Source: Metridium senile (lineage: Eukaryota; Cnidaria; Anthozoa; Actiniaria; Metridiidae). Taken from it: a stretch of DNA of 64,000 nucleotides. Position numbers and translations under genes: made by a program. Under the pieces are notes generated by a model. The model saw nothing but the letters and a program-made list of their open reading frames with translations, did not search any database and had not been told where the DNA came from. Below, piece after piece: positions 9,249 through 22,027 of this stretch. Each line of letters opens with the position of its first letter. Positions within the stretch are counted from its first letter, which is position 1. The stretch spans positions 10,711,655 to 10,775,654 of the forward strand of contig OX459104.1 in the NCBI GenBank assembly GCA_949775045.1. The letters are read 5' to 3'.

Positions 9249-12108
9249 TTATTTATCTTCAAACTTGATAGTGACATCATCACCTATAAGAAAGAAAGGA
9301 GCCCAGTACTTTGGTTCGTTGTAGATGTTTTTCACATATTTCATAGCTTTATCAAGGCTTACACTGGCACTGTCACCTCTACACAGACATTCATAAAAAC
9401 TGTGAGTGAAGCCACAACTGCACGTGCCCCAGCTGCAAGGAAGGCACGACTGAGCCCAACCATGCCTTCTGCTCGAATCTCTCCTAGACCACTGTAACAA
9501 CAGCTCAGTACCACAAGTTGGGCTTTTATACCAACCTGTTGTACTTCTGTCATGGTCAGCAGATAGTCCTGTTCTTTTGGAAGACCTGAGCTGTCTGATG
9601 ATACAATTGGTGCCAATAATATTTCGCCATATTCAGAGCTTCCGTGAGCAGCAATGTGAATAATGGCAACTTTCCTGACAGTGTTGTAATGTTGGGATTT
9701 GCAGTTTTTGATGCTTGACTGAGTAATTTAGTAATGCGTTTAACCTCAATTTGGGCAGAACGTAAATCGCTAAATGTTGTTTTCTTTCCTCTAAACATGA
9801 CTTCTCCAACACTTGGATTGCCTACAATCAAGGCTCCTTGTTGACTATGATGATCTACTGGACATTCTTGTAGAACTTTTAATATTGTTATTGATGGTGC
9901 AAGGCGGATACGTTTGGTTTCAGACAGATACTGTCCGGTGTTAGGATCTTTAAGGGCAGCAAATGGTATTGTATACATTCTGCCGTCAGGTATTATGACA
10001 ACCTCGTCATGCTTTATATGTGACAGGATTTGAGGTACTAAGGCATTGTACAAGTGGGTGTGATTGTTGCCCAGGCTCATCCACACTAGTATCATCACGT
10101 GATAAAGATTCAGTCACGCCATCACGCTGTTGGTCTTGTGTTGTCATGCAATCATCCAGTGATCTGTTTTCACATGTCACCACATCTTTTATTTTCATAT
10201 TTTCATATGCCCTGGCGACAGTGCCTGTAAAGAAACTATTAATAATGTCTTTTTGTTCATTATTCGTTTCTCTAAACAATGTTTCCATGGCAGAGACAAA
10301 TTGTTGCCTGTCAGTTTCTTTGAATGTAATTGCGTCTTTGGATAAGACCCATACAGCAAGACTTTCATCTAGTAAGCTATAATGCACTAGAGTGAATGCA
10401 TCATTCGAAAGAACATTTTCAACATCAGAATATGTAAATGGTTCAGATGACAAATATTCTTCTTGAGAGATACCATATTTAAAGATCAAACGATCACCCA
10501 ACGCACGTGCTCGTTCACGATCTGATACTAAAAGAGCCTCTTGTGGTTGTTGTGTTTCAATATAAACAGTTGTGAGAAGCTTGTAGGTTTTCATAAATTT
10601 ATCAAAAATGGAAATTTTGAATTGATCGCGGTGGTGAAGTTGTGAGAACAAATAGTCATAGCCATCAAGTGCCTTTTTCAAGTATTCCTCTGACTTAAAC
10701 ATATAGCTCAAATGTGTTTCATGTTCTTGATTGTCTTTGGCTAGTGAATGGTATGCCTTACCTAATAGCATATATGCACCTCCCTCACATTCTTTATTAT
10801 TAATAGATAACGCAATATTCAAGCATTTCTCGGACATACTAATGGCTTGTTGAAATTCACCAATAACAAAATGTAAATCTGCCATATTAGAATAGACAAA
10901 CGCCTCTGTCGGCTTTGCCTCTATTTCTTTAGCAATTATAAGGCTACTGTTGAAGCATTTAATTGCTTCTGGATATACCTTGATATTCATATAACAGATT
11001 CCAATGTTCAAATTGCTAATAGCTTCTTCTTGTTTGTCACCCAGCTGTATAGCATTTTTTAAGTTTTCCACGTAATAGCAAATGGCATCTTTAAAATTTC
11101 CAGACTTGGTGAGAATATTACCAAGATTTCCACAACATTTCCCTTGAAGACTTTTATGACTGATCTCTTCAGCTATAGTCAGGCTTTGTTGGTAATAGTC
11201 AACTGCCTTTTTATGGTTGTTTAATGCTTGATGTATATTTCCCAAGTTAAGCAATGAGGTTGTTTTCCTTTCTTGTCTCCTATTTTTTCACGAATCCTTA
11301 GACTCTCTTCTTGAAAATAAATTGCATCATGGTACTTTGCTTGAATCAGGTATATGTTTGATAGATTTGTATAACTTGTTCCTAAATCTCGTTCATCTCC
11401 CATTTGTTTATACATATTAATAGCTTTGTTGTAACATTTAATGCTGTTTTGATATTTACATAGGTAATTATAAGCATCTCCAAGATTATGGTAGGAGTTT
11501 GCTATCAGCTCTGAGTCACCAGTTCGTAATGCAATATCTAAGCCTTGTTTCGTATACTTCATACCATCATTATATTGTCCCAGTTTTTCATTGGCACGTG
11601 CTAAACCACTGCAAATCGTCCACTCCAGTTTCTTATCACCGAGAGCTTGGGCTATTGGTAGACCTTTCTCATAATAATCAACAGCTTCACGATATTTTTC
11701 AGTTGACTTGTAAAGATCAGCTAGTAGATTAAGTGCAATCGCCTCTCCTTCCCTTGATTCATGGCTTTGTGCAATTACCAGGGCTTTGTTAAAATATTCT
11801 ATAGCTTCTTCATTTTGACCTTGTTTTTGTTTTGAAATTCCTAAACCACTGCACATTTTCCACTCCAGTTCCTTATCACCGATATCTCGTGTTATTGGTA
11901 GACCTTTTTCATAATAATCGACAGCTTCACCATACTTTTCAATTGAAATATAAAGCGAAGCTAGTAGATTTAGTGTCCTTGTCTCTTTCTCTTTTGATCC
12001 AATGCTTCGTGCAATTACCAGGGCTTTGTTGAAATATCTAATAGCCTGTGTATACTGACCATCTTCTTGTTTTGATTTACCAATGGAAATTGCCTTCGAC
12101 CATTTCAT
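9249..12108 (-). pseudogene. TPR-CHAT gene copy A, broken by four deletions
   Basis: Encodes 12 TPR units of about 40 residues (12108 down to about 10740), a linker helix region and a CHAT domain ending in IGDDVTIKFEDK. By comparison with copies B and C it has four frameshifting deletions: 2 bp near 11261, 8 bp near 10050, 43 bp near 9671 and 37 bp near 9403. The His motif AAHGSS survives but in another frame. The conserved start is the ATG at 12108 (MKWSKAIS). The frame happens to stay open upstream to an ATG at 12201, which other copies do not share. TPR-CHAT proteins of this kind are annotated as TTC28-like in animals, and CHAT domains belong to the caspase/separase peptidase fold. This copy is almost certainly non-functional unless the lesions are sequencing errors. 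Confidence 0.88.
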
Positions 12109-12214
12109 TGTGTGACTCCAAAGAATTGACAAACTTTGGAATACAAATTGAGAAAAAGAGTCATTGAATAAATTCACTGCACTAATATACACGATGTACA
12201 TGAAAGTTTATAAA

Positions 12215-13365
12215 ACAAAAATAGTAATTACTAAATAGCGCAATGAGCTGCAATGGTAAACAATAAGCTACTTGAGTAGTAGATTATTACTACGATCCAG
12301 ACACACTTCGATCCGGACAAGCATTAAATCGATCTAAAAAAAAACCCGTTAATTTCACTCAACTACGAAAGACGTATTTTCTTTGAGGTGTTTCTCTAGT
12401 AACCATAAATTAATAATAAGCTGGATTGATATATTTGTTATAGTAAATAAAAATACGAGATTCTGTTAAAAGTGTTAAAATTTTAATGAAATGAAGCGTA
12501 TACAGTACTTACCCGCTTATAAGAACCCATTTTTTCAAATTTAGCCTATAAACAGATTCTTATGTAAATGGTGTTTAGCGGAATTTTAGGCTCTTAATTG
12601 GGTTCTTATTTAATGAGAAATATTTTATACAACCGTGGCTGGTAGAGGGGTGGCATGTATATTAGTTTAATGCCAAAACTGGTCTGGACTTTAGACAGTA
12701 TGTGACCATGACCCATTTTAGTAGATATTTCAATTCTCAGTATCAGGCTACTTTTGAGTCATGTCTTTTCTTTTTGCCTGAAGATTTTTTAAGGTTCATT
12801 TTCTAAAATAAGAACCTGTTTCAAATTTTAGGCAAAAAAGGTTCTTATGTATATGGGGTCTAAATTGATATTTTTAGGCTAACAGGTTCTTAAATTGCAG
12901 GTTCTTATAAGCGGGTAAGAACTGTATTCCCCGGTTATTTTCCGAAATCCATGATTTGTTCAGGTATCGGGTTCCCTGTGTGTCCAGTAAAGCCTGGTTG
13001 TTTTGATCACAAGGCAAAGGGAACCCATGATCTAAACAAATCATAAACTTCGAGATTTACAGTTTTTCGATTAAATTGATCACTTTTGGCAGAATGTTTA
13101 TTTACAACAACTAATAAACCCTGCTTATATTTAATTTATGGTCATGAGAATGTACGCCTCATAGAAAATGTATATCTTTCGTAGGTGAGTGAAATCGAAA
13201 ATCAATGGCGGTTATTAAAATCGTGTTCATGCTTGTCTGGATCAAAGTGTGTCTGTATCGTAATAATTAATACTCAAAGTAGGTCAATGTAGGTCATTGT
13301 AGCTTATTGACGGTTATTTTATGTCATTATAGCTCATTGTACCTTTTAGTAACTACGAAAAAAAG
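12215..13365. repeat. Foldback palindrome upstream of gene A
   Basis: The left arm (12215-12500 and 12925-13000) and right arm (about 13015-13365) are imperfect inverted repeats of about 350 bp. Marker pairs are gatccagacacacttcgatc at 12294 with its inverse at 13236-13255, and the inner gggttccctgtg near 12967 with gggaaccc near 13019. The centre is a loop of about 40 bp. The same structure stands upstream of B, D and E, and its halves occur at 1-430 and upstream of C. Confidence 0.8.
12503..12924. mobile_element. 422-bp MITE with TA duplication in the foldback arm
   Basis: Termini CAGTACTTACCCGCTTATAA and, inverted, CAGTTCTTACCCGCTTATAA, flanked by TA at 12501-12502 and 12925-12926. The equivalent sites upstream of B and C lack it. 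The interior repeats phrases like aggttcttat. No coding capacity. Confidence 0.85.
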
Positions 13366-13387
13366 AAGTATTTCTGTTGAAAATGCT

Positions 13388-13750
13388 GGGTTCTAGGACT
13401 CAACTTTGTGTCAAACTTTGTCACTGTCTTATCTTAGTTCGTGTTGACCAGTTCGTCTTTACAATCGTTTAGTAAGACACGCTATCCCTTGTCTATCGAT
13501 GATAAGATGAAACAAACTTTCTAGCTGTTAACGCCGTGTTTAACCGTCTAATCGAGTGGATATCTAGTTCAAGCAAAGTTTTGTTTCTCGAAAAAACGCT
13601 TACAAAGCAGACTTCAATACCTCCTGTGTGTTGTATACAACCGCTGTGCAGAACAGGCTCATCTGGAAAACCGGAAATAACTATGCTCTTCAAATCTATA
13701 ATACTTATGGTATTGAAAGTAGAACCGGAAAATAATATGACAAATTTTAA
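13388..13750. repeat. Duplicon block beta, copy 2
   Basis: Same block as 440-775, slightly shortened near 13610. Non-coding. Confidence 0.7.
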
Positions 13751-13805
13751 TTAGTTTGATTTTTAAGTGACTGCTCTCATTCGTTTATAATGTTATTGCG
13801 GTTTG

Positions 13806-13912
<107 letters not shown>

Positions 13913-14169
13913 GGATGAATGAATGAATGAATGAATAAATAAATAAATAAACAAATAGATAAGTAACAACATAAGAAATTAATTAATTAATAGATAAATG
14001 AATAGATAGGTATATGAAAATATAGGAATTAACAAATAGACGAACAAATAAATAAACAAACTAAAGAATAAATAAGGAATGAACAAAAAAAGAATGAATA
14101 AAAACAATAAATACATGAATGAATGAATAAATAAATAAAAATATATAAAACATTTTTTTATGAATAATT

Positions 14170-14930
14170 GTTAATAACAAATTTGTTACCTACACACATA
14201 AGTCGACCGTGCGCACACAACAATGCTAAGTTCACACTGGTTTTGGCTAATAAGGCCATAGGTTTTTACACTATTGACTTTTAACTCCCTCTATTTATTT
14301 TTCAAATTTCTCTACTTTTAATAGTATCAAAGATGATTAACTTGTACAAGACCTTTAACAATTAATCTCTGAACTGCAGGTAAACAGCAGCAGAAGATTT
14401 AAAAACAAACTTTTGCCAATAACAATGTTTAATTGCTCAACCTGTCTCCGTTCTCATCAAACCGACCTCGGCCATTGCTAAGATGCTTTGTAAAATAGCA
14501 AACGGCATAAAACTACTTTATTCAATAAAACTCGCCTTTTACTAAAGAATATTTATAAGCAATACCATGGCACTCACAGTCAGCCATAATGTACTTGTGA
14601 CAAAAATAAAAATTACCATAAATTATAAGCTTTATGGTTATTAAACTTAAAAACCTCTAAAAATGTAGCAGTGAGTTCAAATACACCGAGTGTTCATAAT
14701 AAATCGTTTTTTTTTTTTCTAACCTATTCCCTCAAGGGATGTGGATTAAAAAAAATAAAAGCAAAAACTCAAAGTGTTCACGGTTCGAATGTACTCACTG
14801 TAATTCAAAGCAAATTTTTCTGGGAATATGTCCGCTTTTATTTATATTCTTACTTCAAAAAAGTATAATTTTTGTTGAATAAATTTCAGAAATGTTGATT
14901 ACTTATATTCTTGCTTTTCTATAGCATAAA
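14170..14930. repeat. Duplicon blocks gamma and delta, A-B spacer
   Basis: Gamma starts at about 14189. Delta (14635-14900, containing ctcaagggatgtgg) recurs at 24950-25215, 31095-31340 and 41010-41255. No gene. Confidence 0.65.
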
Positions 14931-16192
14931 GATGACTTCGTTTTGTATATTTTAGTTGTAGTAACACAGGAATTTTTCCATACATTTCGACTATAAACAA
15001 CAGAAGCTAGCAACCAACTTAAAATAGCGCGTTGTTTGACTTGGTTCATCTGGGGGGGGGGGGGGGGGGGTAAGGGTTTGCAGTTACACGGTTTAGCCTT
15101 CTATTTTCAGCGGTTTTGCGGTTTTTTAAAATCCTAAGCTGCGGTTTTTCGGTTTTACAAAGCTGTGCGGCCGTGTGCGGTTTTTCACGATTTTTAGGTA
15201 TCCTCTTGGTGCGGTTACGGTTTTTTAGTAAATTTTAACGCGGTTTTGGTTCTTTTTTTTTTTTCACGGTTTTGCGGTTTCCAACACCCCCTAACGCCCC
15301 CCTCATCTTAGCAAAATAATTAATACAGTGCACGAATACACTGAAAAAATGTCTAAATATCCGAATCCAATTGAAAACTAAGTATCATATTAGCAACAAA
15401 ATAAATTCAGTATATGTTTGGCTCTCAGACAACGTCTAAAAACTAGGTATTCAGGATATTTACTAATTTATATAACGACACTAAATCGTTTGTAAGCTAT
15501 TAAAATAGCGCGTTGCTTGACTCAGTCCATATAAGCAACAAAATAAATCCAGTATATGTTTGGCTCTTAGAAAACGTCTAAATAATCCAGTTCCAATTCA
15601 AAACTAGGTATTCAGGATATTTACTAATAAGACTAGATCGTTTGTAATCTATTAAAATAGAGGTATTGTTTTCTTTATAAAGTTCGGGTTACTAACCATT
15701 TAAAATTTGTCACGATTGGTGTCAACTAATTAAAATTCACAAATTACAAGAATACAAATATACATTGTGTTAACTTTAATTAATTTTGTATTTAGACAAA
15801 AGTATTTTAACAAAAGACTGGATTTTGAAGGCGTGAATACGTACAGTGTATTTTTAAACTAATTAAATAAGAATAGCAAGAATGAAGTTTTATTTTATTC
15901 AATTCGGTGTATAACATTTTCTTTTCTGAAACAAATTTTATTTTATCCTAACTTTTCTTGCATTTTTATGTATTTGAATTAATTATTGGTGATTATGTTG
16001 GAAACGCATTTGAATATATTGCAAATAAAATAGTTTGCTCTTAAAATTCCCTATCATTATTTGAAAGAAATGAAAGAATGAATGAGTTAGAGCATGAATA
16101 AATGAATGAAATAAAAAAAAAAGAAGAAAAAAAATGAAAAAAAAAAACCCTAACTAACAAAATCACTGACTGACTGACAAATTACTTTGATC
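14930..16192. repeat. Duplicon block epsilon with local duplication, type-2 3' flank of gene B
   Basis: Starts with the shared motif gatgacttcgttttgta and leads to the stop codon of gene B. Between 15306 and 15660 a segment of roughly 200 bp is partly duplicated (two copies of caacaaaataaat and of tatatgtttggctct). No coding sequence. Confidence 0.6.
15051..15298. mobile_element. Short element with poly-G end and ggttttgcgg-type repeats
   Basis: The left end is a run of G followed by taagggtttgcag. The right end, inverted, reads gggggcgttagggggtgt. Direct flanking copies tcatct suggest a target duplication. The homologous flank at 25350 lacks the insert. A related partial copy is at 40350-40470. 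Confidence 0.65.
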
Positions 16193-19146
16193 TTAATTAT
16201 CTTCAAACTTGATAGTAACATCATCACCAATAAGAAAGAAAGGAGCCCAGTACTTTGGTTCGTTGTAGAATTTTTTCACATATTTCATAGCTTTATCAAG
16301 GCTTACACTGGCACTGTCACCTCTACACAGACATTCATAAAAACTGTTCATAAAACTAAGCGTCACGTCATCATCAATGGCCCAGAGTGAAGCCACAACT
16401 GCACGTGCCCCAGCTGCAAGGAAGGCACGACTGAGTCCAACCATGCCTTCTGCTCGGATCTCTCCTAGGCCACTGTAACAACAGCTCAGTACAACAAGTT
16501 GGGCTTTGATACCAACTTGTTGCACTTCTGTCATGGTCAGCAGATAGTCCTGTTCTTCTGGAAGACCTGAGCTGGCTGATGATACAATTGGTGCCAATAA
16601 TATTTCGCCATATTCAGAGCTTCCGTGAGCAGCAAAGTGAATAATGGCAGCTCCCTCCTTCAGCTTTGTCAACACCACATCTTTGGAGGCTTGTTTTCCT
16701 GTCAGTGTTGTAATGTTGGGATTTGTAGTTCTGCTTGATGCTTGACTGAGTAATTTAGTAATGCGTCTAGTCTCAGTTTGGGCAGAACGTAAATCGCTAA
16801 ATGGTGTTTTCTTTCCTCTAAACATGACTTCTCCAACACTTGGATTGCCTACAATCAAGGCTCCTTGTTGACTGTGATGATCTACTGGACATTCTTGTAG
16901 AACTTTTAATATTGTTATTGATGGTACAAGGCGGATACGTTTGGTTTCAGACAGATACTGTCCGGTGTTAGGATCTTTAAGGGCAGCAAATGGTACTGTA
17001 TACATCTCGCCGTCAGGTACTATGACAACCTCATCATGCTTTAAATGTGACAGGATTGGAGCTACTAAGACATTGTACAGTACTTCAAGTGGGTGTGACT
17101 CTTTCCCAGGCTCATCCACACTAGTACCATCACGTGATAACGATTCAGCCACGCCATCACGCTGTTGGTCTTGTTGTGTCATGCAATCATCCAGTGATCT
17201 GTTTTCACATGTCACCCTATCTTTTATTTTCATATTTTCATATGCCCTGGCGACAGTGTCTGTAAAGAAACGATTAATAGTGGTTTCTTGTTCATTCTTC
17301 GTTTCTCCAAACAATGTTTCCAAAGCAGAGACAAATTGTTGTTTGTCAATTTGTTTGAATGTGATTGAGTCTTTGGATAAGATCCATACAGCAATACTTC
17401 CATTTAATAAGCTATAATGCAACAGAGTAAATGCATCATTTGAAAGAACATTTTCAACATCAGGATATGTCAGTGGTTCAGATGACAAATATTCGTTTTG
17501 AGAGAAACCATATTTAAAGATCAAACGATCACCCAAAGCACGTGCTCGTTCACGATCAGATACTAAAAGAGCCTCTTGTGGTTGTTGTGTTTCAATATAT
17601 ACAGTTGTGAGAAGCTTGTAGGTTTCCATAAATGTATCAAAAATGGATATTTTGAACTGATCACGGTTGTGAAGTTGTGAGAACAAATAGTCAAAGCAAT
17701 CAAGTGCCTTCTTCAAATATTCCTCTGATTTAGCCATATAGCTAACATGTGTTTCATGTCCTTGATTGTCTTTGGCTAGTGAATGGTATGCCTTACCTAA
17801 TAGGTAGCATACTTCTCCCTCACATTCTTTATGACCAATAGATGATGCAATATCCAAAGTTTTTTCTGACATTCTAATGGCTTTTTGAAACTCACCAAGA
17901 AAAAAATGTAAATCTGCCATATTATGATAGACAGATGCCTCTAATTGCTTTTCATTTATTTCTTTAGCAATTATAAGGCTGTTGTTGAAATGTTGATTGG
18001 CATCTGGGTATAAGTTCATTTTCATATAACATATTCCAATGTTCAAATTGACATGGGCTTGTGCTTGTTTGTCATCCAGCTGTGTAGCAATTTTAAAATA
18101 TTCCATGTTATAGGAAATGGCATCTTGATAATTTCCAGACTTGAGGAGAACATTCCCAATATTACAATAACATTTTCCTTGAAGACCTTTATGACTTATC
18201 TCTTCAGCTATAGTCAGGCTTTGCTGGTAATAGTCAACTGCCTTTTTATGGTTGTTCAATGTTTGATGTATATTTCCCAAGTTAAGCAATGAGCTGGCTT
18301 TTCCTTCCTTATTTTCTATTTTATTATTTATCCTTAAACTCTCTTGTTGAAAATGAATTGCATAATGATACTTTCCTTGGTTCTGGTAAGACACTGATAT
18401 ATTTCCATAACATATTGCTAAACCTTTTTCATCTCCCATTTGTTTATACTTATCAATAGCTTTGTTGTAACATTTAGTGCTATTTTGATATTCACATAGG
18501 TACTGATAAGCATCTCCAAGATAATCATAGGAGATTGCGATCAGCTTTGACTCACTAGTTCGTAATGCAATATGTAAGCCTTGTTTCATATACTTCATAC
18601 CATCATTATATTGTCCAATCTTGTTATAAGTCTTGCCTAGACCATGGCACATCTTGCACTCCAGTTTCTTATCATCGATATCTTGTGCTATTGGTAGACA
18701 TTTTTGATAATAGTCAAAAGCTTTACAATACTTTTCAATTGAAATATAAAGATCAGCTAGTAGTCCCAGTGTCTTTGCCTCTTCATCTTTTGATCCATGG
18801 CTTCGTGCAATTAACAGGGCTTTGTTGAAATATTCTATAGCTTCTTCATTTTGACCTTGTTTTTGTTTTGATATTCCTATAAACCACTGCACATTAGCCA
18901 ATCCAGTTTCTTATCACCAATCTCCCGTGCTATTAGTAGACCTTTTTCATAGTAATCAACAGCTTCAAGATACTTTTCAATTGAATTGTAAAGATGAGCT
19001 AGTAGTCCGAGTGTCTTTGCCTCTTCCTCTTTTGATCCATTGTTTCGTGCAATTACCAGGGCTTTGTTGAAATATCTAATAGCCTGTGTATACTGACCAT
19101 ATTCTTGTTTTGATTTACCAATGGACATTGCCTTAAACCATTTCAT
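16193..19146 (-). CDS. TPR-CHAT gene copy B, near-complete with one frameshift
   Basis: The start is the ATG at 19146 (MKWFKAMSIGK). About 90 codons (two TPRs) are followed by a 2-bp insertion near 18879 (cctataaacc where copy A has cctaaacc) that shifts the frame. The second frame then runs without a stop for about 900 codons to TAA at 16193. In total 12 TPRs are followed by helices and a linker, then CHAT with the His in HFAAHGSS and the Cys pair in VVLSCCYSG. The C-terminus IGDDVTIKFED is present. The long frame has no ATG at its 5' edge (it opens at TTG at 18901), so without repair the first usable Met lies several TPRs inside. The copy is either a very young pseudogene or intact with a sequencing error. 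Expected role: cytoplasmic TPR scaffold coupled to a cysteine-protease-like domain. Confidence 0.8.
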
Positions 19147-19248
19147 TGTGTGACTCCAAAGAATTGACAAACTTTGGAATATAAATGGAGAAAAAGAATC
19201 ATTGAATATAATTCACTGCAATATACACGATATACATGAAAGTTTATA

Positions 19249-20860
19249 AAACAAAAATAGTAATTGCTATAAATAGGGCAATAACCTGCAATGAGCTACT
19301 TTGAGTAGTAGTTTATTACCACGATCCAGACACACTTCGACCCAAACAAGCATTAAAACGATCTAAAAAACGCCGTTAATTTCATTCAACTACGAAAGGC
19401 GTATTTCCTTTGCGGTATTCTCTTTCGTAATAAGCTGGATTTATTTGTTTTTGTTAATGTAAAGAAAAATACGAGATTCTGTTAACGTTAAAAGTGATAA
19501 AATTTAATGGAAAAAGCGTATATTTCCCGGTTATTTTCGGAAGTTTATGTGATCACATAACGGTTCCCTGTGCGTCATGTGGCCTGGTTGTATTAATTTG
19601 ATAGTACGGCAAAGGGAGCCAATCATCTGAACAAGATACGAAATCTACTCTTTTTTCGATTAAATTTATCACTTTCAGCAGAATCTCGTATTATGTTTTA
19701 CTATAACTAATAAATCCAGCTTATAATTAATTGATGGTCACGAGAAAATACGCCTCATAGAAAATACGGCTTTCGTAGGTAAATGGTTTTATAGCGTTAC
19801 GGAATGTATACAGCTTATTAGAGAAGCTCAGTGAAGCAGTTAGTTCTCTTTTACTTCGACGAAGGGATAAAGCTTGAAACGTCAGTAAAGTTAGGTCAAC
19901 ATTTTTACGGTGTTACAAATTTCATTATTTTACCTATCACTAGTTTACTCGCTGGTTTCCATTTAGTTAGTTCCAATATACACTGTTTGTGTTTCATTCA
20001 TGCGTTACAGTATTTAAGAGATCAGTTTAGCATAATGTGGTAGTCGAAGGCTTTTCGGTTACGAAGCACTTTATTTGAAATTATTGACGTAACTAAGCTC
20101 TGCAGTTTGATTTTAGTACTTGATTTCGCTTTTTCTCTTGTATTTTCAGGTTTTCTAAAGAACGTTAAATACTGATCATTTCTGATTTATATTCTATCGC
20201 TTGTTTTGTAGTGTTTACAACATGAGCGGCCGTGTTGTATCGGAAGATACAATCGCAAGCCGAAGGCGCGCGATTGTATCGCCGATACAACACGGACGCG
20301 AATGTTGTAAACTACTTAAAAAATGTCTAGGTTAGCTCTTTCATATTTTACCAAAATTTTCAAGATTAAAATAGATTTTGCCGTAAAATTAACAGTTAAA
20401 ACTTATGCAAATCAGGATATACAACACTAGTGTTGTATCAGATTTACAACACTCGTCATGGTCATGATTTCTTTTCAAAATGTCTCATAATTAATTATTC
20501 ATGAATTTTTTAAGTCTAGTTACAATATAATTGTTATATTCATGTACGACTTGATCACGTAATTCATTAAAAAAGGATGTGTCCGTTCCTATAATTTTGT
20601 CCTGTTGTCAGTGTAGAAAGTAGTTTAGCTATGAAATGCTTTATACTCACGAATTGGATATAGCGTATATAAGTGGAATGGATAGCGGTCCTTAAATCTT
20701 TTTCACGCTTGTCTGGATCAAAGTGTGTATGGATCATGATAACTACTACTCTTAGTAGCTCAATGTAGGTCATTGTAGAGTATTGTGGGTTATTGTAGCT
20801 TATTGTAGGTTATTTTATGTCATTGTAGCTCATTTCGCCTTTTAGTAACTACGATATAAA
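19249..20860. repeat. Foldback palindrome upstream of gene B, with insertions
   Basis: Left arm 19249-19600, first part of the right arm 19605-19785, end of the right arm 20695-20860. The arm is split by about 0.9 kb (19786-20694), most of which is also present upstream of E, so B and E share a recent ancestor. The proximal 350 bp (19200-19560) is nearly identical to 45360-45720. Confidence 0.75.
20208..20515. mobile_element. 308-bp insertion containing a GC-rich hairpin
   Basis: The homologous sequence at 46405 runs straight from cgcttgttttg to tctagttacaat, so these 308 bases are an insertion here or a precise loss there. The hairpin 20213-20312 pairs gtttacaacatgagcggccg with its inverse and has a gcgcgcgattgtatcg loop side. 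A partial repeat of the arm follows at 20420-20460. Confidence 0.7.
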
Positions 20861-20884
20861 TATTTATTTCTATTGAAAATGCTG

Positions 20885-21250
20885 TGCTCTAGGACTAAAC
20901 TTGGTGCCAAATTCTCTTACCTTAGTTCGTGTTGACGAGTTCGTCTTTCCAATCGTTTAGTAACACACAACTATCCCTTGTCTATCGATTGTTAGATGAA
21001 CTTTTAACGTCGTTTTTAACCGTCTATTCGAGCGGATATCAAGTAGTTGTAGTTCAAGCAAAGTTTTGCTTCCCAGAACTGAACGAAACTTAACAGATGA
21101 ACAGATTCCGGAATACTTTCTGTTGTGTTGTGTACAACCGCTGTACAGAGACAGGTTCATCTCGAAAACAGGAAATCAAAAAACATTTTCTTAAAAATTT
21201 GCATAATTATTGGAATTCGGTCGAATCGATCATAAAATATAATGACAAGT
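20885..21250. repeat. Duplicon block beta, copy 3
   Basis: Same block as 440-775. Non-coding. Confidence 0.65.
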
Positions 21251-21339
21251 TTTAACTAGTTTAATTCTGAAAATGGAAAATGACTAATTAAATAAACGAA
21301 TAAAAAACAATTTTATGAATGAATAACTAAAGTATTCTA

Positions 21340-21850
21340 TTACAATAGCATTATCAGTTTTTGACCAGAGATCGAGATTTCGGGAATATTATGGGAACAT
21401 TATGCAATTTGAAACTTACAAGATTCGATTCATTTATGCAAATTTCAAAAAAAATTTAAAATCAACTCTGGAAGAATAAATCGAGCCTTCCAACCTTGAT
21501 AGGAACGCCTCTGTAGATTTGGCTGTAAAAACTATTTATAAATGAATGATCACATAAATAAATGAATCAGAAGTAGATGAATGAATGAATAAAAATATGA
21601 ATGAATAAAAAAATTATTATATAAAATGTTGTGAATGTATAAATGAATTGATATATTAATAAATATATAAATAAACGAACAGCTATAGGCTGAAAAAAAA
21701 AAAAATAATGAATAAATAAACAAATGAATGAACAATACATGAAAAAATAAATAAAACAATAAACAAATAAATGAGTAAATAAATAAATAAAAGAAGGAAT
21801 TAGTTAATGACTGTATAAATACAAACTAAATAAATAAATTGCAAAAATAA
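21340..21850. repeat. Partial copy of the 5411-6742 element, then AAAT/AATG tract
   Basis: 21340-21535 matches 5637-5700 joined to 6615-6745, that is, the element without its inner insertion. From 21540 the sequence is low-complexity simple repeat. Confidence 0.6.
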
Positions 21851-22027
21851 GTTGCAAAATAATTGTAATACATTTTTTACTCACACACATAAGTTGACGG
21901 TGCACACAAAAATGCTAAGTTCACACATGTTGCGACTTAGATATCGGTGTTTCACACTTTAAACTTCCTCTGGTTATTTTGTAAATTTCTTGGTACTTTT
22001 GATAATATACAAATTAGGTAATACCTA

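Noticed and set aside
16941..17417. 158-codon plus-strand frame, with counterparts at 27089, 32871, 10020 and 43582
   Set aside because: Antisense shadow of the conserved CHAT and linker coding sequence; it follows the indels of the minus-strand gene and has no domain.
16193..18901. A 902-residue protein starting at 18901
   Set aside because: The codon at that point is TTG. The true N-terminus, with the conserved ATG at 19146, lies in another frame beyond a 2-bp insertion, so I annotated the locus as one frameshifted gene.
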